Assembly (NCBI RefSeq): GCF_008330225.1 | Contig: NZ_CP042466.1 | Location: 1,622,501 to 1,686,500 of the forward strand | DNA from: Geobacter sp. FeAm09 | GTDB lineage: Bacteria > Desulfobacterota > Desulfuromonadia > Geobacterales > Pseudopelobacteraceae | DNA: 64,000 nucleotides | Direction of reading: 5' to 3' | In this document: positions 17,829 to 27,198 of the stretch, piece by piece | Layout of the letters: each line of letters opens with the position of its first letter | Numbering within the stretch: the first letter of the stretch is position 1 | Program-made: the position numbers and the translations under genes | The notes under the pieces: generated by a model | Told to the model about the DNA's origin: nothing | The model's database searches: none | Seen by the model: the letters and a program-made list of their open reading frames with translations, nothing else

Positions 17829-18695
17829 ATGCAACAATTTAACGGGTCGGGAAGGTTTGTCTCCCTTCTTGCAATGACAATCCTTGCCATTCTTCCGGCA
17901 TGGGCGTATGCCGACGAGCCTGCTGCATATTCCGTCGGCCTTGGCTTTGAGTTCGCCTCGGGGAAATACGGAACCGGAGTCAGGACGGACTCCGTATATA
18001 TGCCGTTCACGGCGACGGTCTACCCGACCGAGCGGCTTGACTTCTCGCTGGAAATCCCCTTTGTCTACCAGAGCAGCAGCGCGGTGGTGGCTGGGGAATA
18101 CATGGGAATGCAGGGGCAATCCATGGGTACGCAGTCGGTTGCGGCGGCAATGAATGGCATGGGCTCCTCCGGTTCCATGACTTCCGCATCGGCGGGGAGC
18201 GTCAATGATTCCCATTCCGGGCTCGGCGACATGAAACTCAAGGCCGGGTATGTCCTGTACACCGAGGAAACGTACGTGCCGGCCATCCGTCCCAATTTCT
18301 ATGTGAAAATCCCCACCGCCGACAAGAACAAATTCCTCGGGACCGGGGCGTTTGATGAAGGTTTTGCCGTAGAATTGACCAAGTGGTTCGGCAGCTGGTT
18401 TGCGGACGGTGAGGCGGGGTACGTCATTCAGGGGAAATCGTCGGTCCTTGCGGCCAGAAATTATCTTAGCTACTACGCCGGAGCCGGTTATCAGTTCACC
18501 GAATGGCTGCGTTCCATGGTGCTGCTCAAAGGGACCTCTCCTACCGTCAACGGAGCATCGTCCCAGTTGGAAGCGCGGCTCAGGGTCAAATACCTGTTTG
18601 CGCACCACACCGGTATCGATGGCTATCTGGGCAAGGGGATCACGACCGCCAGCCCCGATTACGGCATGGGACTCGCCGTCTTTTACGAATTCTAA
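17829..18695 (+). CDS. Outer-membrane beta-barrel protein, transporter-like
   Basis: 288 residues from the ATG at 17829, which has AAGGAG 6 bases upstream. The signal peptide ends at AWAYA-DE. The rest has alternating strands and aromatic girdles (VGLGFEFASGKYG, RLDFSLEIPFVY, LKAGYVLY, FADGEAGYVI) and ends in a terminal aromatic (AVFYEF), as outer-membrane barrels do. It resembles the phenol-degradation MetA-like transporter family. A Met-rich insert at about 93-125 (YMGMQGQSMGTQSVAAAMNG) falls where an extracellular or periplasmic loop would be, matching the Met-rich theme of the neighbours. Confidence 0.8.
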   Translation: MQQFNGSGRFVSLLAMTILAILPAWAYADEPAAYSVGLGFEFASGKYGTGVRTDSVYMPFTATVYPTERLDFSLEIPFVYQSSSAVVAGEYMGMQGQSMGTQSVAAAMNGMGSSGSMTSASAGSVNDSHSGLGDMKLKAGYVLYTEETYVPAIRPNFYVKIPTADKNKFLGTGAFDEGFAVELTKWFGSWFADGEAGYVIQGKSSVLAARNYLSYYAGAGYQFTEWLRSMVLLKGTSPTVNGASSQLEARLRVKYLFAHHTGIDGYLGKGITTASPDYGMGLAVFYEF

Positions 18696-18718
18696 ACTTC
18701 GAGTGAAGGGACCATATC

Positions 18719-19558
18719 ATGATGAAAAAAACCATAACAGCAGCAGCAATAATCACCGCCGGCCTGATCGCCGGGTGCGGCGGGGGCGGGACTACTCCGG
18801 CAACGGGTACGACCGCCGTAAGCGGCAAAGTGGCTGACGGCTATCTCGTCGGCGCCACCGTATTCCTCGACAAAAACGGCAACTACCAGTTGGATGCCGG
18901 CGAACCGTCGGCCACCACGGATGCCAACGGCGCGTATACCCTGACGGTCGATCCCGCGGATGTGGGCAAGTACCCCATCGTGGCGCTGGTAATCAAGGGG
19001 CAGACCATCGACAAGGATACCGGGTCGCCGGTCACCGGCAGCTACGTCCTCAGCATGCCCGCCACAGCCACGAGCGGCACGGTCAGCAGCAACTTCATCA
19101 GCCCCATGTCGTCCCAACTGCGGGAAATGATGGAGACCGGGAAATACGCCTCCATGTCGCAGGCTATGACCGCCCTGGCGACCAAACTCGGCATGACGGC
19201 CGGGACGAACATGCTCGAGGATTATATGCTCGCCAATAACACCACCATGCACACCGCAGCCCAAAACATGGCGAGCCTGATGGGTGGAGAGATGGCGCAG
19301 GTGATGGGGACCAGCGGAACCGTCGTCACCGTGGATGTCAATCGCTACCGCGGCATGATGGGGATGATCTTCAGCAACATGTCGTCCATCAGGGGACCGA
19401 ATTCCCAGGCGGCCATGACGACCCTCATGGGCACCATGACCTCAGTCCTGGGATCGATGCCGATGACGGGCGCCGGCCAGCCGTACCGGAATATGTCGAC
19501 CGCCTTCAGTGGAGGGATGATGGGGGGGACGACCGGCACCGGCGGCATGATGAACTGA
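18719..19558 (+). CDS. Methionine-rich lipoprotein
   Basis: 279 residues. The N terminus has a lipobox (GLIAGC), so the mature protein begins with a lipidated Cys in a GCGGGG run. Residues about 33-90 look like a carboxypeptidase-regulatory/SdrD-type sandwich (VSGKVADGYLVGATVFLDKN, with DANGAYTL). The remainder is helical and very rich in Met (SPMSSQLREMMETGKYASMS, MMGMIFSNMSSI), ending GGMMGGTTGTGGMMN. It starts 23 bases after the barrel gene and is followed by a strong terminator. It could be a surface partner for the barrel; metal binding is inferred from composition. Confidence 0.8.
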   Translation: MMKKTITAAAIITAGLIAGCGGGGTTPATGTTAVSGKVADGYLVGATVFLDKNGNYQLDAGEPSATTDANGAYTLTVDPADVGKYPIVALVIKGQTIDKDTGSPVTGSYVLSMPATATSGTVSSNFISPMSSQLREMMETGKYASMSQAMTALATKLGMTAGTNMLEDYMLANNTTMHTAAQNMASLMGGEMAQVMGTSGTVVTVDVNRYRGMMGMIFSNMSSIRGPNSQAAMTTLMGTMTSVLGSMPMTGAGQPYRNMSTAFSGGMMGGTTGTGGMMN

Positions 19559-19581
19559 GGCCCGTACTGCCGGGAACTCAA

Positions 19582-19619
19582 AAAAAACGGCCGTTCGCAA
19601 ACGTGAGCGGCCGTTTTTT
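19582..19619. terminator. Bidirectional intrinsic terminator
   Basis: A stem of AAAAAACGGCCGTTCGC (19582-19598) against GCGGCCGTTTTTT-type sequence (19603-19619), with A and T runs on both sides. It closes the exported-protein operon on the plus strand and the MCP gene on the minus strand. Confidence 0.9.
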
Positions 19620-19682
19620 GTTCCCGGCTTCCTGCCGGGGAGGAACAACCATAAGCGAACGGAGTCGCGCGCGCTTCTCTCC

Positions 19683-21263
19683 CTATCTCCCCTGGAAACG
19701 GGGATTCTTGTGGAAGTAGGCGAAACAGGACTCTATCCTGTGCAACTGCTGCGGCGTCACGTCGATGAAATGGAGCCCGTAGAGACCGTTGCCTTCCTGG
19801 GTGCTGTTCCAGACGACCCGTGCGGCAATGCGGAGCGGCGTCTGACGTTCGTACTCTGCCCGGGATGTGCAGGGGGTCATGATGTCCACTTCGAGGGTTT
19901 CATTGTGCGGGATATCGGTATTGCCCGGCAGACGCAGCTTGAGCCCCGACAGGCTGAAATCGCTGGAGATGCCCTTGATCTGCTCCTGCCGGCCCGCACG
20001 CCGCACGTAGACCAAAAGGCCGTTCTGGGCCCGCGGATGGAGCCGGTTTTCGTTCTGGGTGGGCAGGATCGTGGTGGCGGTATCGAAGGTGAAGCGGGCC
20101 ATCAGTTTGTTGAATTCCTGGGTCACGTTGTTGAGGTCGGCGCTGATCGTGGCGGTTATGCCCACCTTCGAACCGCTTTCGCGGATGGTCTGGAAGAGGG
20201 AGTCGAGGCTCAGTTGCAGGGTGGACAACTGTTCCATCTGGGATTGGCTTACCTCCGATATCCGCGTGTTGGCGGCGGTGGACTCCCGCACGGAAGCCAC
20301 CATCCGCTCGATGATCTCCGCCGTTTCGTGGCTCTTTTCTTCCCCGTCGCGCACCCGCGCAACGATCTGCTCCATGGTTTTCCCGCTCTGGTTGACCTGG
20401 CCCGTCAATTCGGCGATGATCCCGGAGATCTCCTCCGTTTCCCGTGCCGTGCGGGAGGCCAGATTGCGCACCTCGTCGGCGACCACCGCAAAGCCGCGCC
20501 CCTGCTCCCCCGCGCGGGCCGCCTCAATGGCGGCATTCAGGGCCAGAAGATTCGTCTGGTCGGCGATATCGGTGATGCTTTCGATAATCAGGTGGATCTT
20601 CTCCCCCACCTCATGGAGAACGGCCGTTTCCCGGGCCGCCCGGTTCACCTCTTCCACGGTCAGGCGCATCTGGGCGATATTGTCCCTTGTGGCCCGGAGC
20701 CCGCGCTCCGCCTCCTGCTCCGTCTCGAGGGAGGTGTTGCGCACCCGTTCCGACAGCTCCCGCACCGATTCCGATATCATACGCACTTCCGTGGTCGCTG
20801 CGGTCACGTCCTGGGCACGTTCCTGCTGGGAACGGCTTGCGCTGGAGATGTCGCCGGATATTTCGGCGATCTGGAACGACGACTGCTCCATCTGGAGGCT
20901 CGCTTCGTGGATGTTGCGCAACACCTCGGTCAGGTTCGCCACCATGACCCGCATGGCCATCAGGATCTTGCTGATTTCGTTATTGCGTCGTACGATGATC
21001 TCGGGGCTGAGATCTCCTTTTGACATGGTTTGCAGGTAGCCGATGGTGCGGCCGATGGAATCGCTGATGGCCCAGACATTGATGCCGCCGAACAGGGCGC
21101 CCAGGCCGATGAAGAGGGCGGCGGCGCCGAATTGCAGGAGAGGGGAGTCCAGCCCCCTCCCGGCAAAGGTTGCGGCGATGATGCAGCCGCTGTAACATAC
21201 ACACAGGATGGTGAGCCTGGTCTTGATGCTCAAACAGAGGTAATAGTTCCAGAGTGCATGCAT
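19683..21263 (-). CDS. Methyl-accepting chemotaxis protein with C-terminal PilZ domain
   Basis: 526 residues from the ATG at 21263, preceded by GGGGGAG; an upstream in-frame ATG at 21512 would add an unlikely leader. Two membrane helices lie close together ([19 protein letters not shown] and [20 protein letters not shown]), so there is almost no periplasmic sensor. A HAMP-like region and the signalling domain follow, with the hairpin tip [20 protein letters not shown]. The last 110 residues form a PilZ-like domain ([20 protein letters not shown] and [12 protein letters not shown]). This suggests a chemoreceptor tuned by cyclic di-GMP instead of an external ligand. Confidence 0.9.
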   Translation of the reverse strand: MHALWNYYLCLSIKTRLTILCVCYSGCIIAATFAGRGLDSPLLQFGAAALFIGLGALFGGINVWAISDSIGRTIGYLQTMSKGDLSPEIIVRRNNEISKILMAMRVMVANLTEVLRNIHEASLQMEQSSFQIAEISGDISSASRSQQERAQDVTAATTEVRMISESVRELSERVRNTSLETEQEAERGLRATRDNIAQMRLTVEEVNRAARETAVLHEVGEKIHLIIESITDIADQTNLLALNAAIEAARAGEQGRGFAVVADEVRNLASRTARETEEISGIIAELTGQVNQSGKTMEQIVARVRDGEEKSHETAEIIERMVASVRESTAANTRISEVSQSQMEQLSTLQLSLDSLFQTIRESGSKVGITATISADLNNVTQEFNKLMARFTFDTATTILPTQNENRLHPRAQNGLLVYVRRAGRQEQIKGISSDFSLSGLKLRLPGNTDIPHNETLEVDIMTPCTSRAEYERQTPLRIAARVVWNSTQEGNGLYGLHFIDVTPQQLHRIESCFAYFHKNPRFQGR

Positions 21264-21453
21264 GGTGGTGGCTCCCCCGGCTATGTGGCATCGTTTTCCC
21301 ATGAGGCCATGCTTGAATACGGCAGCGAACCTCACGGGCGGAACTATATCAGTCCGCAGGGGGGGACGCAACGAACTTGTTGCCGTTTTACGCTGTTTTT
21401 CGGTGGGTTGCGTCTGTCGCGCGCCGGCAGAAAACAAGAGGGAGGTGCGGTTT

Positions 21454-21855
21454 ATGCGGTTTTGCACGGAATCCCCGCCGCGGCAATTGCTTGAGGCGAT
21501 GCGGCAATTCAATACCCGTGACTGGTATGAGTGCCATGAAACCCTTGAAGATCTCTGGGTGGGGGAGGAAGGAGATGTGCGTGATTTCTACCAGGGCATC
21601 CTCCAGGTGGCGGTGGCCCTGCACCATTGGAGAAACGGCAATTACGGCGGAGCGGTCACGCTTTTGGAGGGTGGGGTCGCCTATCTGAAGCGGGTGCCGA
21701 CGGTGTGCCAGTGGGTGGACGTGGCCGCTTTCATCGCCGCTGCCGACAGGGTGCGGAAAGCGCTGGTACAACTCGGCACGGAGCGCATGGCGCTCTTGGA
21801 CCGCTCTTTGATACCGGTTTTGCGGGTCGTTTCGCTGCCGGATGACGGAAGATGA
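21454..21855 (+). CDS. DUF309-family protein
   Basis: 133 residues. The start at 21454 follows GGGAGG. The family motif is clear: [20 protein letters not shown], then [20 protein letters not shown] and [16 protein letters not shown]309 proteins are small, mostly helical, with a conserved His-Glu pair; their biochemical role is unknown. It is divergent from the MCP gene with a 190-base spacer. Confidence 0.88.
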   Translation: MRFCTESPPRQLLEAMRQFNTRDWYECHETLEDLWVGEEGDVRDFYQGILQVAVALHHWRNGNYGGAVTLLEGGVAYLKRVPTVCQWVDVAAFIAAADRVRKALVQLGTERMALLDRSLIPVLRVVSLPDDGR

Positions 21856-21928
21856 ACAGGATTACCCCTTAGGGCCGCGGGGAAGACTGCGGCGGGCGTT
21901 GCGGGAAACGCCTCGCCGAAGCCATGGC

Positions 21929-22114
21929 TCAGGCGTAGGTGGAAAAATTGTAGGAACTGTCCGGCTGGGGGGCCTGCTGAACGTTCTGGGCCAGCAGGCT
22001 GGCCATCAGGTTCTGCTGGTTGGCGGCCTGTTTTACCATGGCCGTGGACAGCGTCTGCTGGGTCTGGCCGGCTTTTACCAGGAGCGCGGCCCCGGCAATT
22101 GTGCTGACATCCAT
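21929..22114 (-). CDS. YjfB-family putative motility protein
   Basis: 61 residues, the family's typical size. It starts MDVSTIAGAALLVKAGQTQQ and continues LSTAMVKQAANQQNLMASLL, matching the YjfB pattern. An AAGGAG site lies 7 bases upstream of the ATG at 22114. The family is named for its association with flagellar genes, but the role is not defined. It is convergent with the DUF309 gene. Confidence 0.8.
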   Translation of the reverse strand: MDVSTIAGAALLVKAGQTQQTLSTAMVKQAANQQNLMASLLAQNVQQAPQPDSSYNFSTYA

Positions 22115-22262
22115 GATGAGTCTCCTTGACCGTTATTATTGCAATATGCGCGGCGAAAGTGCAACAAAAAAGGAAAATGGGTTAATTGACGGCAGGATTT
22201 CTGCTATACTTTTTCATGATGATTACCAGAAGTTTGACGATGCTCCTGCCGAAAGAGGTCGC

Positions 22263-22712
22263 ATGATGGAGTTTGCGTGGTGGTACTGGATAATTGCCGG
22301 CTTTTGCCTGATCGGCCTGGAACTGGTCGTGCCGTCGTTCACGATCATCTGGTTCGGTCTGGGTGCCCTGGTGGTGGGCCTGCTGAAGGTGCTCTGGTCG
22401 GGATTCCCCCTGGCCGGGCAGTTGTTCCTCTGGACCGTGGCGTCCATCAGCTTCACCGTGATGTGGTTCAAATATCTCAAGCCCAAGGTCAACCGGACCC
22501 ATTCCGGGCAATCGAAGGAAGGGATTGTGGGGGAGGCCGGCATCATCATCCGGGGGACGGAGGACAGCTATGGCCGGGGGACGGTCCGATTCCGCATCGC
22601 CGTGCTGGGCGCCGACGAGTGGGGCTGTTATGCCGACGAGGTGCTGCAGGTGGGCGATTCGGTCCGCGTGGTGGATATCGAGGGCCAGGTGCTCAAGGTA
22701 ACTAAGATTTAA
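22263..22712 (+). CDS. NfeD-family membrane protein
   Basis: 149 residues from the ATG at 22263 (the next codon is also ATG). Membrane segments (WWYWIIAGFCLIGLELVVPS, TIIWFGLGALVVGLLKVLW and GQLFLWTVASISFTVMWF) are followed by a short OB-fold domain (GEAGIIIRGTEDSYGRGTVR, ending VEGQVLKVTKI-like). NfeD proteins pair with stomatin-like proteins in membrane organisation and quality control. The paraslipin gene follows after 10 bases. An in-frame upstream extension to 22020 is rejected because it lacks family similarity. Confidence 0.9.
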   Translation: MMEFAWWYWIIAGFCLIGLELVVPSFTIIWFGLGALVVGLLKVLWSGFPLAGQLFLWTVASISFTVMWFKYLKPKVNRTHSGQSKEGIVGEAGIIIRGTEDSYGRGTVRFRIAVLGADEWGCYADEVLQVGDSVRVVDIEGQVLKVTKI

Positions 22713-22722
22713 GGGGGATACG

Positions 22723-23571
22723 ATGGCGGGAGTTGTTGTGTTTGGCGTTCTTTTTGTGGTGGTTGCCGCAACCCTGTTTGCCGGGGTCAAGACCGTTCCC
22801 CAGGGGCAGGAGTGGGTCGTGGAGCGGTTGGGCAAATATCATTCGACCCTCAAGCCGGGGCTCAACTTCATCATCCCCTATATCGATATCGTGGCCTACC
22901 GGGTTTCGACCAAGGGAGACGTGCTCTCCGTGGGCGCCCAGGAGGTGATTACCCGGGACAATGCCGTCATCATCACCAATGCCATCGCGTTCATCAAGGT
23001 CACCGACCCGACCCGCGCCGTGTACGAGATCCAGAACTACGAGTACGCCATCCAGAACCTGGTCATGACCTCCCTGCGGGCCATCATCGGCCAGATGGAC
23101 CTGAACAGCGCCCTGTCGGAGCGGGAACACATCAAAGCCAAACTGCAGGATTCAATATCCAAGGAGGTGGCGACCTGGGGGATCTATGTCCAGTCGGTGG
23201 AGATCCAGGACATCAAGCCGTCCGAATCCATGCAGCGGGCCATGGAGCAGCAGGCCAGCGCCGACCGCTTCAAACAGGCCACCATCCTGGAGGCGGAGGG
23301 GAAGCGGGAAGCCACCATCCGCGAGGCCGAGGGACGCCTGGAAGCCGCCAAGCGCGAGGCCGAGGCCCAGGTCAGGCTGGCAGAAGCGTCGGCGAAGGCC
23401 ATTACCGACATCAGCGAGGCCATCAAGGACCGCGATCTGCCCGCCGTGTTCCTGCTGGGGGACCGCTACGTCACCATGCTTCAGAAGCTGGCCGCCTCGC
23501 CCAACGCCAAGATGGTGATCCTGCCGGCGGACCTGCCGGCCGCCGTCCGCGGCATGATGGGAAAAGGGTAA
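22723..23571 (+). CDS. SPFH/Band 7 protein, paraslipin (stomatin-like)
   Basis: 282 residues. One N-terminal membrane anchor (VVFGVLFVVVAATLFAGV) precedes a Band 7/SPFH domain with QEWVVERLGKYHSTLKPGLN and SLRAIIGQMDLNSALSERE. A coiled coil rich in Glu, Ala and Arg follows (EAEGKREATIREAEGRLEAA). This is the paraslipin/QmcA arrangement. It probably oligomerises on the inner membrane with the NfeD partner encoded just upstream. Confidence 0.93.
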   Translation: MAGVVVFGVLFVVVAATLFAGVKTVPQGQEWVVERLGKYHSTLKPGLNFIIPYIDIVAYRVSTKGDVLSVGAQEVITRDNAVIITNAIAFIKVTDPTRAVYEIQNYEYAIQNLVMTSLRAIIGQMDLNSALSEREHIKAKLQDSISKEVATWGIYVQSVEIQDIKPSESMQRAMEQQASADRFKQATILEAEGKREATIREAEGRLEAAKREAEAQVRLAEASAKAITDISEAIKDRDLPAVFLLGDRYVTMLQKLAASPNAKMVILPADLPAAVRGMMGKG

Positions 23572-23659
23572 CGGAAGAGAGGGGGGGATTGGTGCAAAAG
23601 GTTCGGCGGCATTTTTGCCGACATCGGCGGGAGTGCCGGGCCGGCCTTGCCGGACCGTG

Positions 23660-23875
23660 CTAAAAAGCCGGCCGCGAGGTGCAGCTGTTTAGGGCGTCCC
23701 GGACTTCCTTCCTGAAGCGCGTGAGGCTTTCCTTCTCTTCTCCGTAGGTGTCCGCATGGTTGATTTTTTCCGTGACAAGGGAGTGCAGCCTGCTCAACTT
23801 GCCGTGGTCTCCCATGGCCGCCCGCAGTTCCTTGCGCAATTCATTAACAACTTTGTCGTGTGATCTCATAAACAT
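23660..23875 (-). CDS. Small hypothetical helical protein
   Basis: 71 residues from the ATG at 23875, chosen because an AGGTGG lies 6 bases upstream; an in-frame ATG two codons later is possible. The protein is charged and helical (SHDKVVNELRKELRAAMGDH, then EKESLTRFRKEVRDALNS). It has no signal peptide and no domain I recognise. A second small ORF lies upstream on the same strand. Confidence 0.5.
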   Translation of the reverse strand: MFMRSHDKVVNELRKELRAAMGDHGKLSRLHSLVTEKINHADTYGEEKESLTRFRKEVRDALNSCTSRPAF

Positions 23876-23895
23876 GTGGCACCACCTGGGAGTTG

Positions 23896-24036
23896 TTAGG
23901 GACGTTTTCGGGGCACCACGCTCATGCATCTGCCCTCGTGATCCCGGTTGACCATGGTGTACGAATGGTCGGGGAGTGAGTCCGGATTGTTGACCGCTTC
24001 CTCGTTGTGCCCGTTTTTCTCGTCACCCCTCGTCAT
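23896..24036 (-). CDS. Possible very small protein
   Basis: 46 codons from the ATG at 24036, with GGGAGA about 11 bases upstream; the product contains NNPDSLPDHSYTMVNRDHEG. It ends 20 bases before the next small minus-strand gene, so the two might form a small operon. Nothing else supports it, and chance is a serious alternative. The surrounding stretch 24037-24269 shows no other gene. Confidence 0.3.
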   Translation of the reverse strand: MTRGDEKNGHNEEAVNNPDSLPDHSYTMVNRDHEGRCMSVVPRKRP

Positions 24037-24269
24037 GGCAAACGGCTGTCTCCCGTTATGATGCCGCGATGTGGCGTGGCACCGTCCAGACAGGCACAAT
24101 CCGGTCAACTTCGTAAAAGCTAATATGAATAGACCCGGCGGTCAAGCTATAAATCGCAAGTATTTCAAAGACAACGGCTTTTGTCGCGGTGCCCCTGGCC
24201 GGTGAGTCCTCGCGGAATTCGGTGGACAACCCCGCCTCCTTTTCGCTATGTTTCCTCGTTGACGATGCT

Positions 24270-24812
24270 ATGAAACACCTGACAGGATGTGAAACCACCT
24301 TGAAGAAAGACCACGACTACTGGATGACTCGAGCGATCGCCGAAGCGGCCAGGGCCCGGGCCAAGGACGAAGTTCCCATCGGCTGCGTCATCGTCCGGGA
24401 CGGCAGGATCATCGCTCGCGGCCATAACCTGCGCGAAACCGCCCAGGACCCCGCAGCCCACGCCGAACTGATCGCCATCAGAAAGGCCGCACGGAAACTC
24501 GGTTCCTGGCGGCTTTTGGATACGACACTTTACGTCACCCTAGAGCCGTGCATCATGTGCATGGGGGCCATCATCCTGGCCCGCATACCCACCGTTGTTT
24601 TTGGCTGCCACGACCCGAAGGGGGGGGCGGCCGGCACCCTCTACGACCTCTCCAATGACCCCCGCCTCAACCACCGGGTGGAACTGGTGCCCCGTATCCT
24701 GGAGCAGCAGTGCTCATCACTGCTGAGCACCTTCTTTGCCGAACTGCGCACACGGAGGAAGGCGGCAGCTTCCCCTGGCCGGGTGGAGTCGTGCCCCGCG
24801 TCGGACGGGTAA
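24270..24812 (+). CDS. tadA: tRNA-specific adenosine deaminase
   Basis: 180 residues from the ATG at 24270; the start is uncertain because no strong ribosome binding site precedes it and a TTG at 24300 would also fit. TadA converts adenosine 34 of tRNA-Arg(ACG) to inosine. The zinc site is clear: AAHAELIAIRKAAR (HAE) and LEPCIMCMGAI (PCxxC). DYWMTRAIAEAARARAKDEV and VPIGCVIVRDG also match. A strong terminator follows. Confidence 0.94.
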   Translation: MKHLTGCETTLKKDHDYWMTRAIAEAARARAKDEVPIGCVIVRDGRIIARGHNLRETAQDPAAHAELIAIRKAARKLGSWRLLDTTLYVTLEPCIMCMGAIILARIPTVVFGCHDPKGGAAGTLYDLSNDPRLNHRVELVPRILEQQCSSLLSTFFAELRTRRKAAASPGRVESCPASDG

Positions 24813-24880
24813 CGACAGGGAGGGCGAAGCTCCTTCGTTGTGATGCCGTTATGCTGAAACTGGCCGGAGAGCAGGATGAC

Positions 24881-24928
24881 AAACAGAAAACGCCCCGCCG
24901 GGAGATCCCGGAGGGGCGTTTTCTGTTT
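24881..24928. terminator. Bidirectional intrinsic terminator between tadA and lysC
   Basis: AAACAGAAAACGCCCC (24881-24896) pairs perfectly over 16 bases with GGGGCGTTTTCTGTTT (24913-24928). The 16-base interior can itself fold (CCGGGAGATCCCGG). A and T runs serve both strands, so it can end both convergent transcripts. Confidence 0.93.
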
Positions 24929-24946
24929 GGACCGGGGTAGGGGAGA

Positions 24947-26161
<1,215 letters not shown>

Positions 26162-26240
26162 ACCTCGCTCCTTCACAAAAGGTGGTGGGACAGAACTAAG
26201 AACAACCCGAAGGTAAAGCTCTATAACAGATTAGTAACGT

Positions 26241-26738
26241 TCAGGTCAAAGAAATTTTATCGTCCTGTATACGCCTTAGCAAGCGTGACAACAGAATCTC
26301 CGAGGAGGGGCCGCGCGCCTCCATGATGATCCTGCGCCGGTCGTCGCCGGCGTCGTGGAAGGAAATCCGCAGGTGATCGTCGGGGAGCAGACCCTCCAGA
26401 CGTTCGGACCATTCCACGATACAGACGCCGTCGCCCTGCAGATACTCGGTGAAGCCCAGGTCGTCGATATCCGCCTCGCCCGCCATGCGGTAGAAGTCGA
26501 AGTGGTAGATCGGCAGCCGGCCGGGGTACTGGTTCATGATGGCGAAGGTGGGGCTGGCGACCAGGTGGGCGCTTTCCGGGACAGCCGCCTGAACCACGCC
26601 GCGGGTGAAGCAGGTCTTGCCCCCGCCCAGTTCACCCCGCAGGGCCAAAAATGCCCCCTGTTCCAGCAAAGCCCCCACCTGTCTCCCCAACTCCTCGGTT
26701 TCGTCGGGAGAACTGGTGTGGAAGACCTCCTGGATCAC
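26241..26738 (-). CDS. tsaE: tRNA t6A biosynthesis ATPase TsaE
   Basis: 165 residues. TsaE is the ATPase that helps TsaB/TsaD place threonylcarbamoyl on A37 of ANN-decoding tRNAs. The P loop is GELGGGKTCFTRG, followed by the switch region VASPTFAIMNQY and YHFDFYRM, all family hallmarks. Its start overlaps the stop of the CBS gene by ATGA. Its downstream neighbour is lysC. Confidence 0.94.
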   Translation of the reverse strand: MIQEVFHTSSPDETEELGRQVGALLEQGAFLALRGELGGGKTCFTRGVVQAAVPESAHLVASPTFAIMNQYPGRLPIYHFDFYRMAGEADIDDLGFTEYLQGDGVCIVEWSERLEGLLPDDHLRISFHDAGDDRRRIIMEARGPSSEILLSRLLRRIQDDKISLT

Positions 26739-27187
26739 TTCGGGACCAGGTTGCGGATGATGTCGATGCGGGAAACGATCCCCACCAGTTTGTGCCCTTC
26801 GACCACCGGCAGTGCGTGCAGCTTGCGGTCGCTCATGATGTCGGCCGCCGTGCTCACCGGGTCGGTGGGGGCGATGGTCACCACGTCGCCGGAGCAGATC
26901 TCGCCCACGGTCTGGGCGGTCATCTTCTGCACCTCGCGTTCCAGGGTCCGTTCTCCCTGCAGGGGGATCACCCAGTCGAAGATGGAGATGACCGTGGGGA
27001 TGTGCAGGTTGCGCCCCTGTTCGATCAGGTCCGAGGCGGTCACGATCCCGGTCAGGTTGCCGGCATCGTCCACCACCGGCAGGCTGCCGAAGCGGCGGGT
27101 CTCGAAGATCCCCGCCAGTTCCCGCAGGTTGGTTTCCTTTTTCACGGTAACGACGTCTTTGGTCATGATATCGGCTACGGTCTGCAT
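26735..27187 (-). CDS. Paired CBS-domain protein
   Basis: 150 residues with two CBS motifs: VADIMTKDVVTVKKETNLRE with FGSLPVVDDAGNLTGIVTAS, and VGEICSGDVVTIAPTDPVST with HALPVVEGHKLVGIVSRIDI. Such stand-alone pairs bind adenine nucleotides and act as energy or second-messenger sensors. The gene sits between nnr and tsaE and shares a block with cdaA, so adenylate or c-di-AMP binding is an attractive but untested idea. It overlaps tsaE by four bases and starts 11 bases after nnr. Confidence 0.92.
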   Translation of the reverse strand: MQTVADIMTKDVVTVKKETNLRELAGIFETRRFGSLPVVDDAGNLTGIVTASDLIEQGRNLHIPTVISIFDWVIPLQGERTLEREVQKMTAQTVGEICSGDVVTIAPTDPVSTAADIMSDRKLHALPVVEGHKLVGIVSRIDIIRNLVPK

Positions 27188-27198
27188 ACGCTGTCTCC

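Noticed and set aside
22020-22262. Upstream extension of the NfeD gene
   Set aside because: The extra 81 residues run antisense through the YjfB gene and show no membrane or NfeD similarity; the ATG at 22263 gives the family start.
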